DNA from: Cavia porcellus
Taxonomy: Eukaryota; Chordata; Mammalia; Rodentia; Caviidae
Length of the DNA: 64,000 nucleotides
Reading direction: 5' to 3'
NCBI RefSeq assembly: GCF_034190915.1
Contig: NW_026947484.1
Coordinates: 208,270,657 to 208,334,656 of the forward strand
Below are positions 33,634-46,673 of the stretch, one piece after another (position 1 is the stretch's first letter; every line of letters starts with the position of its first letter). A model generated the notes under the pieces. The model was given only the letters and a program-made list of their open reading frames with translations. It was not told where the DNA came from and made no database searches. A program made the position numbers and the translations under genes.

Positions 33634-36000
33634 GATCTATTAGCAAAAATAATAACAGAAAATTTTCCAAACATGAAAACAAAATCTGACATATAGATAA
33701 AACCAATATAGAACTCCAATTAGCCATGAGGAAAAAAAAAACTGCACCAAAGCATAAAATAATCAAGATCTGAGAAATTCAGCACAAGAACAGAATATTA
33801 AAAGATGTTAGAGAAAAGAAACAAATCACCTTCAGAGGAAAGTCCATCAGAATCATGGTATACTTCTCAGGACAAACAACCAAGTTAAGGAGAGTTTGCA
33901 GTTGAGTATTTCAAATCCTGAATGAAAAGTATTTCCAACTCAGATTGATATACCTTGTAAAACTACCTTTCAAAATTAATGGATAAATAACATACTTCCA
34001 AGAAAAAGAAAACAACTAAAGAAATTCAAACCAACCAATCACCAAATCAACCTTCCAAGAGTACTGAAAGATATTCTAGGCAGAGATAAAAATGAGGACA
34101 ATGCCAAAAACAACAGAAAAAAAAAAACAAAAAAAAAAACCTTGGGATAGGGCAAGCAATTAAACAGAGGAAAAATTCAGGAAACCAACAGCAGGAAAAT
34201 AACATGACAAAGATAAATCAATACATATCAGTTTAACCATCAGTGTAAATGACCTCAATTAATCAATCAAAATAAACAAACTCGCAGAATCAGTCAAGAA
34301 AAGAATTCCAACAATATACTGTATACAAGAAGTATTTTAAACTCGAAAAGAAATTTGTACGATGAAAATCAAAGGATAAAAAAAGAATACTCCATGCAAA
34401 AGGAACCTAGAAAAAAGCAGGAGTAGCTATTCTATTTGCAGACAGTGTGAGCTGTAAGTCATGAATGATCAAAAGAGATAAAGAAGGTCACCATATACTT
34501 TTTAGGGAAAAACTTCAATAGAAAAAGATAACAACCATAAATATGCATGCACCAAATATGGGAGCACCCACCTATATAAGACATAATAAACATGAAAAAC
34601 CAAATAAGCAATAACACAATTGTAACAGAAGTTATTAACTGTCACAAAGTTATTAACTCCACTGTCACAAAGAAATAAAACAACTAGTTAAAAAATCAAC
34701 AAATAGTAGAACTGAACCAGAACTGAACAAACTCAGTAAACATTTACAGAGTGTTCTACCCAACATCAGAACATTCATTCTTCTCAACTACACATGGTAA
34801 TTTCTCTAAAATAGACCATATATTAGTACACAGAAAATGTTTAATTAAGTAAATGCAAAGGAACTGAAATTATCTCATGCATATTATCTAATCATAGTGC
34901 AATGAAATTGGCAATAAATGCTAAACCAAATCACAAAAACTTCATAAACATATAGAAATTATATAACACCCTTCTGAACAATCAGTGAATCACAGATAAA
35001 ATCAAAGAAGAAAGTAAACAATATCTACAATTTAATGAAAATATAGATACAACATACCAGAACCTGGGGGGCACAATGAAAGCATTCCTAAGGGGAAAAT
35101 TTATAGCAGTGAATTCTCACATCAGGAAAACAAACTGAACCCAAATAACAACCTAATGTCACACCTCAAGCTACCAGAAAAAGAAGAGCAAGTCAATCAC
35201 AATGTCCATACAAGGGAAGAATTATAAAGACCAGAGAAAGATTAACATAATTGAGACTAAGAAAAAAATTACACAGAATTAACAAATTGAACAGTGGATC
35301 CTTTGAAAGAATAAATAAAACTGGTAAGCCCTTAGCAAACTTTATCAGAAAAAGGAAAGAAAAGGACACATTCATGCACTGAGGAATGAAAATTATCAAA
35401 TCATGCAGATTCTGTGGAAATTCAGAAAAATGTCAATACCTACTTCAAAAATCTTTACTCTCATAGGATGAAAAACATAGAGATAATTAACAGATTCCTA
35501 GATATGCATGAATTATCAAAACTGAATCAAGATATAAAAATTCTGAATAATCCAACATCAGTTAACAAAATTGAAAATGTAATTTAAAAAAAAAAACTTA
35601 CTAACAAAGAAATGCCCAGGTCCTGATGGATTTACTGCTGAATTCTAGAAGACATTTACGGAAGATTTAATACCAATACTTTGCAAGCCTTTTAATAAAA
35701 TGGAAAGAGAAGCAATTCTCCCTACCTCAGGCCTGTATGCAAATATTACTCTGATATCAAATCCAGAGAAATACCCACTACAAAAAGAAAACTACAGGCA
35801 AATCTTCCTAATGAACACAAATGCAAAAAAATTAAAAGATACCTGCAAGCCGAATGCAGCAAACTATCAAGAAAATTATATACCAAGTCCAAGTGGGGTT
35901 CATGCCAGGAATGCAGGAATGGTACAATCTATAGAAATCAATAAATGTAAAACATTGTATCAACAGAGTCTCTGAATTTCCCCTTAGATTTTATATCTAA
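33634..36000 (+). mobile_element. Host L1 'B', continuation: ORF1 C-terminal half and truncated ORF2
   Basis: After target copy 3 the host ORF1 continues (33649-34110: ENFPN-type block, RRM and C-terminal domain, degenerate). ORF2 follows: endonuclease region (about 34220-35150, including a recognisable GAPTYI block near 34560), then RT fingers (35590-35975, with PDG and ENYR-like blocks; open for 91 codons at 35700-35975). It is cut at about 35980-36000, before the palm motifs. Many stops. The element is therefore 3'-truncated or deleted, which is unusual for a simple L1 insertion and suggests later deletion at the right edge. Confidence 0.8.
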
Positions 36001-36118
36001 AAAATTAAATAGAACAAATAGTTTTAAGAATTTTATTATATGTTGCTAAAAATATACGTGATCAGCAGGATGTGTTAATTATTGTTCACTGTGATTCTTC
36101 ACTACTTGAGTCATTTGT

Positions 36119-36445
36119 TGACCGGCACAGCCCCCCAATGAGACAGAGGACGCTCTTGTGGGTAACAGGAACTGCCGCTTTATTTACGCGGGCTCTGGTT
36201 TATATATTCGGCCGTGACCAATCACAGGCTGCCACGAGGAAGCAGGGCAGGAATGGGACGCAGGCTCTGGCTACTATACCCAGCTGTGGCCAATCAGGGA
36301 TTGCCACAGAGTCAGCATGGGGCGAATACGGAGTGAGCACGAGGTGTGCACGGGTTGGCTAATTTAGAGAGGGACGTAGTGCATTGCAGAAGCTGACGTG
36401 GTCTTATCGTCCCGGGCAGGGTGTGTTGAGCGCCTGCGCCCGACA
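36119..36445 (-). mobile_element. Solo ERVK-type LTR, minus strand, perfect 6-bp TSD
   Basis: Edges read TGACCGG...GCCCGACA on the + strand (TGTCGGGC...CCGGTCA on the minus). The flanks carry a perfect 6-bp duplication ATTTGT (36113-36118 and 36446-36451), the ERVK/betaretroviral length. On the minus strand TATATA lies at 36200-36206, with AATAAA (36179-36184) about 20 nt downstream. This compact TATA/poly(A) spacing implies a very short R. Two CCAATCA motifs sit in related ~30-bp blocks near 36218 and 36289. GC-rich; no internal retroviral sequence remains. Confidence 0.93.
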
Positions 36446-36451
36446 ATTTGT

Positions 36452-38013
36452 CAGTTCAAAAATTTTACTTACACAAGTAATGTATGCCTAAAATACAAAA
36501 AAGATACATATAAAACGTCCACTTATCCTGACGTATACAAACAATAGTATGGTTAAACAAAATGTGTATCATATTCTGTCATGTTTAGTAAATATGCATC
36601 TTTCTATAGGAAAATTATCACTAGATTTTATTGAATGAGTGTATTATACTTTGTTTCATTGATTTCACAACTTATTTGATTTATAAAAGACAATTCCATA
36701 TTTATGCCATAATATAAAAATGCAAAATACACTTTTATGTCTTGTGTGTACATTTCAACTAAATTTAAGCAGCACAAAATTAATGATTGTAGGATTCAAC
36801 ATCTTTTGACGAATACTGCTAACATATATTTCAAACAGGTCTAGTCATTTTGTGTTCCAAACATTTTTATATATGACACTCTTTTCCCCATAATTTTCCA
36901 ATTTTGTAGGTTAGAGCAGTACAGTACTGATTATGTAAGTTGTATTTCTTTGCTCAGTCTTAATAATTTTCTTTTTTAGATCATATTTTATTGTATATAC
37001 AAACTAAATCCCAAGATCTGAATTTTTTTAAAAATTATTTTATTAAAAAATTAAATGAAATTTCATAATCAAATAAGAGGATAATAGTAGATGTTACACT
37101 GTGTATCATGGCCTTCAAACTAAGAGTGTAAGACGTAAAGCAAAAGATTCTTACAAAAATAAAACATAATAACACAAATCTTTCTTTTCCACGAACTAGG
37201 ATTAGCCAGCAGTATAAATGAAACCAATTAGTGTGTATATTGAAATATTATTAAAACAGTAGAACTTGTAATTGGGAAAGTATTTGCACCCCATATATCC
37301 CGTGGATCTCTTTCCTACGTTGGTTTTTACGTATCACTGTGTCAGCTAGGGGTAGGGTAGGCACAGGTCCAAGAATCTGAATACTAATGAGATATCTCTC
37401 CTTTTCTTTCCTTCTTTTTGCAACTTGCTGTACCAAATTTCCATTTTTTTATTTTAAAAACAAAAAAAAGAGAACAAAAGCGATATAGAATTTCAAAATA
37501 ATAGGAGATTTACACTGATTAATGTGTTTTGTTTGTTATCTTCAAAGTAATTGTTCAGATTACAAAATGTAGTCATTAAAAGCACACTAGCATTTGAAAA
37601 ATCTTCAGAGAGCTTCCAGGGTTTGGTATTACAGTGGATTTGCACTTTGAAGCACTAGAGCAAATATATCTCAACTGAGCCTGTTGGTAACTTTCAGTGT
37701 AAACCCTGACATTCATAACTATATTCAGGTCTTGACTTTGCACTTAATTACCAACATTCAACATTGATGCATGTTCAGTAAAATTATCTGAGTTTGTTAT
37801 TTATTATCAGCCTCATTGTACTTTCCCATTGTGTTGCTGCAAATAGAAGACATTCTGCCATCAAAAGTATGCAAATTACATGATACTAAATAAATCAAAT
37901 AAAATTTGCCTATGAATTAGCAAAAGGCAATTTGAAGTGCCTCCATTTTAAAGAGTATATTTATACAATGGCCTGGAATATTAACAAATAAATAAATAAA
38001 AGAACCTAGGACT
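36452..38013. other. No gene seen; AT-rich
   Basis: No recognisable repeat or coding stretch. The longest frame is 61 codons. Confidence 0.55.
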
Positions 38014-38095
38014 GTCAGGGATATAGCTCAGTGGCACAGCAACTGTGTGGCAAGCACAAGATTGTAAGTTTGACTGCTGATACAAAAAAAAAAAA
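38014..38095 (+). mobile_element. ID-type SINE, diverged
   Basis: GTCAGGGATATAGCTCAGTGGC...GGCAAGCACAAGATTG...TTTGACTGCTGATAC then an A-rich tail. Imperfect flanking duplications AACCTAGGACT / AAACTGAGGACT surround it. Confidence 0.82.
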
Positions 38096-38112
38096 GGGAA
38101 AAACTGAGGACT

Positions 38113-39493
38113 AAAATGCACTTATACCCTAGCAAAATAACATGAGAAATAATTCTGTGGTTCTGTATAAGGTAATTGCTTTTATGGTAGTTTTTAGTTT
38201 CCTGGACATCAATTTTAAAAGTTCAATTTTTTGTATAATTATGAAGTCAAAATCACAGGTCAGCACATGGAAGAGAATGAAAATTATCAAAGATGCAATT
38301 TCGTACTCCATACAACAGGTGCGTGAATATCGTCCACTGCAAAGCCAGAAAGGACCAGAGGGACATTTAACTATATCTTATTTGTGATATTTCTTGCAAC
38401 ATAATGCCTTTATTCTCTCATAGTATTTGTTGCCATAAGTGTCACATGCTCACCATTTAGCACTGTAGGAATATCCTAAGAACTGATGAAAGAGAGGAGC
38501 CTAAACTTCAGTTTTTAAGACACAGCAAAGTGTTTGGACACTGTGACCTGTGAGAACAGTGCCGAGAGCTTTCATTTGGCCCAAAGCCATGGAGTGTGAA
38601 AAGTGTTTGAATCAAAGAGCTCTTGTTGCTCATTGTGAAATGAGTTAGTCATTTCAAGCCAATTCTTCATGGACAGATGTCCAGACAACTGTTGCTGTGG
38701 TTACTGTTCAAAACAGGTTTTTGGAAAATGAATCAAATCTATATGTAATACATAATCACTGTAGTAAAAGGCACACACACAGAATCATTAAAAAAAAAAA
38801 AAAACTAGCAATGCAGCACACCATTGTGACAACTTAGAATGTGACTCTTGCTCTCCCAGTATTCAAGGAAATGGAAGCAACTAAAGAAGTTTTAAAGAAT
38901 TAGGAAGCAAAAGAAATCTTTCAAATTTCTGATATCAATGCATTTTATATTTCCAAGAAAGACTATACTCTATTAAATAGCAGATATGAAGATGGATTTG
39001 GCAACTCTTCTTTAAATTTTTTTTAAATAAGAAAATACTAAATTTGTTAAACATTCTTTCTTTAAATGTACCCAATGCATACTTTTTCCCCTCTAAAATA
39101 TTCAAATAGCTATTAATAGTTGTGGGCTATTACTAAATATCCTCTATTTGTTCCTCTGAAAGTCACACTTTAGATAATTTTCCAGATCTAATGCATGTTT
39201 ACTTAGGCTTAAAAACAAAGTCCAGTTCATTACCACACTATGTCAGTAATAATCAACTACTTGCCATAGCGTTGTTTTCCTGCGCTATTTACACAGTTAA
39301 TTTGCATGTGTGAATAAGAGAAAGGTCTAGACATGAGTTATTTTATAGAAATTAGTGATTACATTTATAAGCTTTACTTATGTGTAGCAAAAATTATTTA
39401 CACCATTTCCTGTATCTTAATTAGCACTGCAACTTAATGGGTCCATGGAAGCCCACTGTATTACCCCTCCAACTTGAAGATGGAATTATTTCA
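38113..39493. other. No gene seen
   Basis: Unassigned AT-rich sequence. An A run is at 38790-38804. Confidence 0.55.
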
Positions 39494-39498
39494 AATAA

Positions 39499-39895
39499 TG
39501 TTATGATTTAGGTCTGAAAGTTCCCCCAAAACCTCCTATGGTCAACAGGTAGTGCCTTTGGAAGGTAACTGGATCTTGGCAGAGTTGTACTTAACATGCT
39601 ATTAGGAAGTGAGTCATAATCGCAGGTGGGGCACTGTGGCAGGACCTGAAAGAATAAAATCTGCCTGCCTGACTCCTCCTTTTTCCCTCTGCTTCTAGCT
39701 GCCATGGGATATATATATAGCTTTTCTCCACCAGCTCTATCCACCATGCTGTTTCTTCCTTGGAGACAGCTGACCATAGAATGCAAATTTGAGGGGCAAA
39801 AACAAACAAACAAACAAAAACACCTCTCCTTTAAGTTGTGGATGCTGGATATTATGTGCCAGCAATGAAGACAGTGATTAATACAAATAAAATTA
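39499..39895 (+). mobile_element. MaLR (ERVL-type) solo LTR with 5-bp TSD
   Basis: Begins TGTTATGATTTAGG and ends GACAGTGATTAATACA. A perfect 5-bp duplication AATAA (39494-39498, 39896-39900) matches ERVL/MaLR integration. Internal TTCTAGCTGCCATGGG, CACCATGCTGTTTCTTCC and GTGGATGCTGGATATTATG blocks are MaLR-typical. The 101- and 72-codon minus frames here are LTR sequence, not genes. Confidence 0.9.
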
Positions 39896-39900
39896 GATTT

Positions 39901-42809
39901 CTAAGGTAAAAATGTATAATATGATTATTCACAGATTTGTTGAATGTTTAACCAGGCAAGGATTTAAGATGGTAATCGTGATCTAAGAAGGCAGTGATGT
40001 TTGATAATGTTTGCAATGATAATGACAATATCAAGTAAGAAAGTGTATGTACCTTGCACAAAGCAACTTGCTTAAAACACAATTCCTTTCATACACATTG
40101 TTGCTTTTCTTTTTCATAACAACTGTTTTCTTGAAGGATACCATGAAGCTGATGGCAGACTTGGCCCTGTCAGTGATTAACAGAAACTTTCAACTCAACT
40201 TTAATTTTTTATGGAATTGTGAGAAAATGAATTTCTTCTTTTATTAAGAGAAACTACCACTAGACAAGTGTGAATGCCTGATTTGACTTAACTACTAAAG
40301 TAATAGTTAGAGAAATGTACTTTTTATGTGTATTGAAATTGTGTAAAGGAGAGCAGACATTTATCTTTCAACAAATAAACTAAGAAAAGCAGCACATGGA
40401 ATGAGAGAAGTTAAATGATGTTCCAAACTGTACAGTGAGTTCAGTTACTACTGAATAGTGCCACTTGTATTAAGGTGAGAGATCATAAATATAAATCTGA
40501 TTCTGTAGTGTTGGTTAGAGTTAGGAATTTTTGGTTTTTGTTTTTGTTTTTTTTAAGAGCACTATGACTGTGTGTTAGTACTGTTGCAGCCTGCTTGGCT
40601 TCAGGAATAAAAACTCTCTATACCCAGTGGCTTTCCAATATGTCCCAGTCTCAGAAGTCCTCCTATAGAGGCCAATGAAGATGCAGAATCTCTTATTGAT
40701 TCAGCATGATGTGTCACAAAATACAAACAAAATTATATAATCAAAAAGAAATTTTACTGTATTATTTAGCTAATACATTTTAGGGATGGAATCTGTTCTA
40801 AAACCTGATGCAGAGGTTTTATTTGCATATCAGGACTCACGGTCTTCCATGAGCTCTTCTGATCTCTGCCTTTGGTTGCACATTTCTATTACCAAATACC
40901 AGTGGTGACTCCATACCAGTATGGTCTCAAGGTGTCCACAGCATTTCCAGAGCCATTGTGTTCTCAATTTTAGGTCTTTGCTCAAAATTAAGTACTTTGT
41001 AAGAAGATCCATTGAGTCTTACTGTATCTATTTGACATGGGTACTTAATTCATTCATTACTGTATCAACTGACTTACATGTAGGTCACAACCTTTAACTC
41101 TGAACCAAAGAAGAGCCATACTCCAAGCATGGGTATACAGTGTAGGCTTGGGGATAGTAACCAGAGTCAACCTAGATAAAGGTAATGAAAGAATGAATAA
41201 TTGTCATGAGAAGCCAAAAATAGTGGGAACTCATTACATCTACAAAAATGGATGACAGAGATTGTTCACTAATTCACTTCCTCATAAAACTGCTCTGAGT
41301 TTCTACTATGCTGACTTTATGCTAGTTGGAAATACTTAGGACTGTTCCTATCTAAATGCTACCTACATCTTCATGGATCAAACTGTACACATATACATAA
41401 AACCTATATTTCTCTGTGTACACAGTAAATTATTTACTTTGTATATTTAAATAGAATGTGTACCTTTCCTAAATATTTGAAGAGGAAAACTAACCGTTAA
41501 CAACGCCCCCCTAATTATTTCCACACATTCCAGTGTCATTGGCAGAATACTACTAAGGACTTTGTGTTTTCCAAAACACTCCTTGTGATGTATTAATTTG
41601 GTTAAATAGGAAACTTCTAAAACTTGTACACTTCATATGTTGAGCATTACATAAGATTTAAAGCCTAGCCAACTAACTAAATACCTGCTTCTGATGGAGC
41701 AGAAAGAAACCTGGAAATTTCATGAACTATTCCTTTGTTTAATATTCAAATACAGAAGTACGTGATGATGAATAACTTTTGTATAAATAAAAACATATAA
41801 ATCATAAGATGTAAATGCATGGAAAACTTCTAAGGAAAATAAATTATGCCTGCCTATAAATCAAGGTAGTATGTTACATAGATAATATGATAGATTGATA
41901 TAAAATTAAATATGAACTTAAAAGGAATGCTATGTAAAGAAAGGGCTAAAGAAAGAAGAAATGAGCATGTAATGGTTTTCTTTAGATGGCCATCTAAAAT
42001 CATTATTTAGATTCAATTTTGATTGTGTAAAAATAGCAATTAACAAAAAAATATTAAAAAATTTAATGAGACAATGAATTATCATAATACTTGCACATTT
42101 TAGCATACACAAAACTTAAACTTTAGTCCATACTTGAGAAACAGTAGAGGATAAACATAAAAGTGTATAATTTTGTATTCAATGAACAAACCTAAATCTA
42201 AAGTCCTTCAAATATCTTCATTTCATTTTCAAATGGTTTAACAGACATTTCTTAGTGGGAGCAAATGGTTAAGCAAGAGCCCTTCAAATGGTCTGTGAAA
42301 AATTAATTGGAATAATAATCAGAGAAATCATAGGCAATAACAAAAAAGAACAAGGATGAATACATAAATAGGCGGCCTTGTCCTCCTGCAAAACAGGCTG
42401 GAGCAGGATACAACATATGATGATGTAGCACAGCATGTTGCCAATTCACAGAGTCAAGAATTAAGAAGCACGGTCACACAAACACAGACATGCCACGCTC
42501 AGGTAAAGCATGGATCAGGGCTAATCTCTGGCACAGAACATTGGAAATAGGACAGCTTTCTTAGGTTGAACTCAGGAAGAGGAGAGAAAATTACAGAAAT
42601 AAAAATACATCATTTTAAGTCTGTAGAACATGACAACTAAATTTTATAGTATAATTGAGAGTTCCATGAATATAGTAAGCATGTCAAATGCAGTATGGTA
42701 TAGCCACAGACTTCAGAAATCTGTTTTCATAAAAGGAAGTAACACGTATTTTATTTCGTCTTCTGTGTACTTCAGGATTTTCCCTATTCAATTCACTGTC
42801 AGGCAAAGG

Positions 42810-42811
<2 letters not shown>
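39901..42811. other. No gene seen; long AT-rich stretch
   Basis: Only short chance ORFs. A TTTTTG-rich patch lies at 40529-40553. 42370-42550 is GC-richer but unassigned. Confidence 0.5.
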
Positions 42812-42850
<39 letters not shown>

Positions 42851-42861
42851 TACACACACAC
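42812..42861 (+). repeat. (CA)n microsatellite
   Basis: About 18 CA units, then a CGCATA interruption and five more units. It generates a His/Thr run in the overlapping frame. Confidence 0.97.
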
Positions 42862-45800
42862 TCCTATATAGAAACACTCACCCCCTTGTTTCTCCAGTGA
42901 TCTGACACACAATCCAGACCCTCTTAGCTTCTGACCTGTCTTTTGCCAAACTCTTTTTTTTCCCCGTTCTTTGGTTCTATAAATTAATAACTACTAGAAT
43001 TTTGCCTTTTCTATCTTCAAGCCCTTGCATAAAAGAATTGTGAATATGTTCAGTCTATTTTTATAAGGAAACTGTCATTATAACTTTCATTTGTGGTGGT
43101 TTATAAATACTGGTTCAGAGTACAAGAGATTAGTAGACAGAAACTGTACGACAGAATTATTTGCGTAATGGGCCAGTACAGAAGCATCCTCTAAGAGCTT
43201 TCTGATTGCCCAATAGGATACATTAGAAGGAAATTAATTAAATGTTCTGTCCTTAGGATAACAGAAAGAATGAATCCAGAGGTAAAAAAAAGATCTCTTA
43301 TGGAAGAACATGGCTTATATTGGCACAGAAATTTCTCACACAAGAAAAACAGGACTAACAAAACCAACATGAGGATTGAGCAAGGAACTTACAGGAAAGT
43401 GAAATCCAAAAAGCTTAACCATAAGTCCAGGAATATCTGCCACTGGAAGACGCAGTCTAAATTGTCAGTGCAATCTAAATATAACACTGGGTGCTGGTGG
43501 CATCATTCTTGCATATGGTCAAATTCTATATCTAAAAGTAACCAGACATCTTGGTTTTCATCAGGAAAGCTAAAGGAGATCAAACTCATAATGGATGGAA
43601 ACACTTTTCAAAATTGCATGTTGTCTCTTTCTAAATTATCTCTCATCTCTAGTAATTCCAAAGACTTCACTCAAGTCTATCCTAAATACCACCTCCTACC
43701 TCTGTAGCCACCAAACCTTTCCTAGCTCTTTTCCTATTACCTGTATTTATGAATTTTTACTATGTCACTCATGTATTTATTATGTAGCTTTCCTGACTGT
43801 TTTCCTTTAAATTATGCTTCATTTGCTAAACATATTCTTGGTAAAAAGTGGCTTTCACAGAAAAACATGCATCATTACTATTACACAGTAAGTTCGTTGT
43901 TCATTTCTTTCCCAGTCTCCACTACCTCCGTCAATTTTTCTCCCTTTGTCACAAAAATTCCAGCCTGAGCCAAAGTTGGGTTACCTTCTTAGACAACTGG
44001 GAGACTCAGAAGCTGAGTATTCCAAACAAAATTTGGGGGGCGGGGGTTGTGGTAAGAAAGAGGGAAAGAGGTCTTTCCACTTACCACACCATTCTAGTAC
44101 TATACAAGATTATGGCCTTTCCAAACTAAGGTTGGGGAGAGAACAATCCAAAAAAGGAAGCAAACACATAAGGAAGAGTTTGCCTAAAAGGAGTAATGTT
44201 TTGTTTTATGAGCCAATTTGTATTTGGGCACAATCCTCGATCCATTCCAAACAAAGATAGACTGAATTCACAACCTAAACAACACTGCAGATCAGCATAT
44301 CCAGAAGTGAGTCACCAGAACCACTAAATTAAAACATCATGACAGAAAAAGACTTGCTGGGCAATTTTGACAAATAATATTCATATCTTCATTACTCACA
44401 AACATACTTGCACACTAAATGCTCTTAGAATTTTGCTGAAGTAAGAAAACCTGCTTAATTCATTTATGTGGGATTTCTCAGGCTCCTAAGGGCAAGATAT
44501 TGCTTTCTTGTAGGGTGCTTTTCTCTCAAATATGCTGACCTGGTTGGCTTTTCTAAAGGTAAATAAGTGATGCACACAAACATACCTGGCTTATTTGAAC
44601 AATGTATGCTAATATCTGAGCTCACTTATAGGCTATGCTGTAGCTTCCCAAAAATATCCATTCATTGCTTTTTTAATGTAGAGTAGTTTCTAGTCAGACC
44701 TTTAATGACTCTCTCAACAATAACGTTTGGCAAAGAGAAATGTTGTCAGTCAAGCAGAACTGTAAACATCTGTGTTTATTTTAAATGAACTTCCCTTTTA
44801 ATTAAATACATAGATGTACCAGGGGAATTCCATGTCAATGGAAATTCTACTGGAAGAGCATCAAGTCTTCCAGAAAGAGTGTACGCCATCTAAGAGCTCG
44901 CCTTATTAGAAGGCAACTTTTATTGATATTGATTCAAAACACACCATCGCCAGTTTTCAGAACTTACATCTGCATCTTATATTCAAGGATATAAACACAT
45001 ACGTTTTAAATGTGTGTGAGCAGGGTTATGAAAAGAAGTCTTACAAATGAATAGTGTCAAAGTTTCTATGTTATGCAAAACTCTGTCATCTTCATTCTGC
45101 TTTAAAAACTACTTTCAACTTTTATAGCAAGACTGACAAAATAATGGCAATGTACTATCAATTGTTCACTAGTCTAAAAATAGGTCATTCATGAATTTTA
45201 TATGTAATTAAATGCTGTAACATAATTATTTTATCCTAGGCCATATAATATCCATGTGTCTTTTCTTAAAGTCATTCCGAACTTTTAAAAAAAATCTCTA
45301 AAATTTTAATAACTGTAATAGTAAAATTTTAAGAAATATTTACACACATATACAAATTCTAACTTTTCAATAGGATCAGATTAATTTTAAAAAATGAACA
45401 CTTATCTTTACATTATAGTAATTTTTAAATGATAACATAATTTAGTCTAGAAGAAAGAAGAAATTACTCCAGTTTGGGCACATTTACTACAGAATCACTT
45501 TTCAATATCAAATAGTTAAAATAATAGGGTGGTAATAACTATAAGTATTGCGCATCTTAATAATTCTACTCTTTCAAAGCAAATAAGTATCACTGAATAT
45601 TAGCAATATCAGTGTAACATTAAATAGGTAAACGTATAGGTAGAATTTTTTTACATATGCAGAACCACTAAGCACCTCTTACTCATCAAAAATTTCTATT
45701 TTCCATTTCGTGACACGCAACTATATTATAAAATACATTAAACTGGGAAGTAAATTCTGGAGTGATGGAAAAACCAGTAAAAATATTTTATTTCTGCTCC

Positions 45801-46059
45801 AATTGTGAAAAAATACAAACAGCAAATCTTTAATATGAGTTAATATCCTTATGATTTTCTCAGTTAACCTAATATTTAAAGTTGTAACTTCTTATTACAG
45901 CCACAATCAGGAAGATCCCCAAAATGACCATTTTTATTGGGGATGTTTATTCTTTCATTCTTAGGATAAATAATCATCATGGATTTTTGACTGACTTTCC
46001 TAAATTTCCACCTGTGAAATTTAGAAATTCAAAAGTAATCTTTAAACTCTAGAGGAAGA
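42862..46059. other. No gene seen
   Basis: This contains the window's second longest non-repeat frame (145 codons, 43270-43707). It has no recognisable domain and shows no exon-like features, so I regard it as chance. A G-rich run (GGGGGGCGGGGG) is at 44035-44046. Confidence 0.5.
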
Positions 46060-46673
46060 ATATTGTTTATATATATATATATATATAATAAAAAGGAGGA
46101 GATTAAGATAAAAGAGAACATAACAACACAGGTCAGAACAGAACAATTTAAGCAACATAGTGTTTCACCACAGGATAACCTGACATAACAGTAGTTACCA
46201 TAGTGTCTCTTTCCTTGAAATATTTGAGTGTGCCTTCATATACTATCAAACATAACAAGACAGTGTAAAACCATTCAAGAGCGTAAAAGTATTACAGGGT
46301 ATTTAGAACTAACTAACCGAAGATGAACAACGATTTCTATATTATCTCCTTGACTATAAAAAATTTTGTTTATACTATCACATATAATAAAATCCAATAA
46401 TACAACATGATACAGCCGATGGAGACAGAAGAACAAAAGCTTGATGGGATTTCAAAATAAACTGATGTTAAATCAGCACTAGCTATTATAATGTCTTGTT
46501 TTCTTCAAAAGAACTGTTCATACCATCACAGACAATAAAATCAAACAACCCAGAATTAAACCATTCCAATTAATGGATGAAAACATCATAAGGCTTCAAA
46601 ACAATATAATGGTGAATCATGATTGCCTCATACTTTTATGTATTCTTTCCATTTTGTACACTAGGGAAACTAT
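46060..46673 (-). other. 3' UTR of minus-strand L1 'C', with ~130-150 bp degenerate tandem repeats
   Basis: Reverse-complement L1 3' UTR, colinear with 26725-26990 (+). It ends at an (AT)n tract at 46068-46087 instead of a poly(A) tail, so about 850 bp of the longer 3' UTR form (compare 1628-2475) are missing. A recurring TATACTATCA-type anchor at 46239, 46371 and 46519 marks tandem repeats spaced 132 and 148 bp. Confidence 0.75.

Noticed and set aside
36072..36362. 96-codon ORF in GC-rich sequence, briefly considered a CpG-island exon
   Set aside because: The GC-rich block is a solo LTR with TG/CA edges and a 6-bp TSD.
42630..42905. His/Thr-rich ORF
   Set aside because: It is a (CA)n microsatellite read as protein; the minus-strand frame at 59235-59540 is the same artefact over (TG)n.
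43270..43707. 145-codon + strand ORF as a possible gene or exon
   Set aside because: Composition is ordinary, no domain or membrane/signal pattern is recognised, and there is no support from neighbouring frames. A conservation test would be decisive and cannot be run here.
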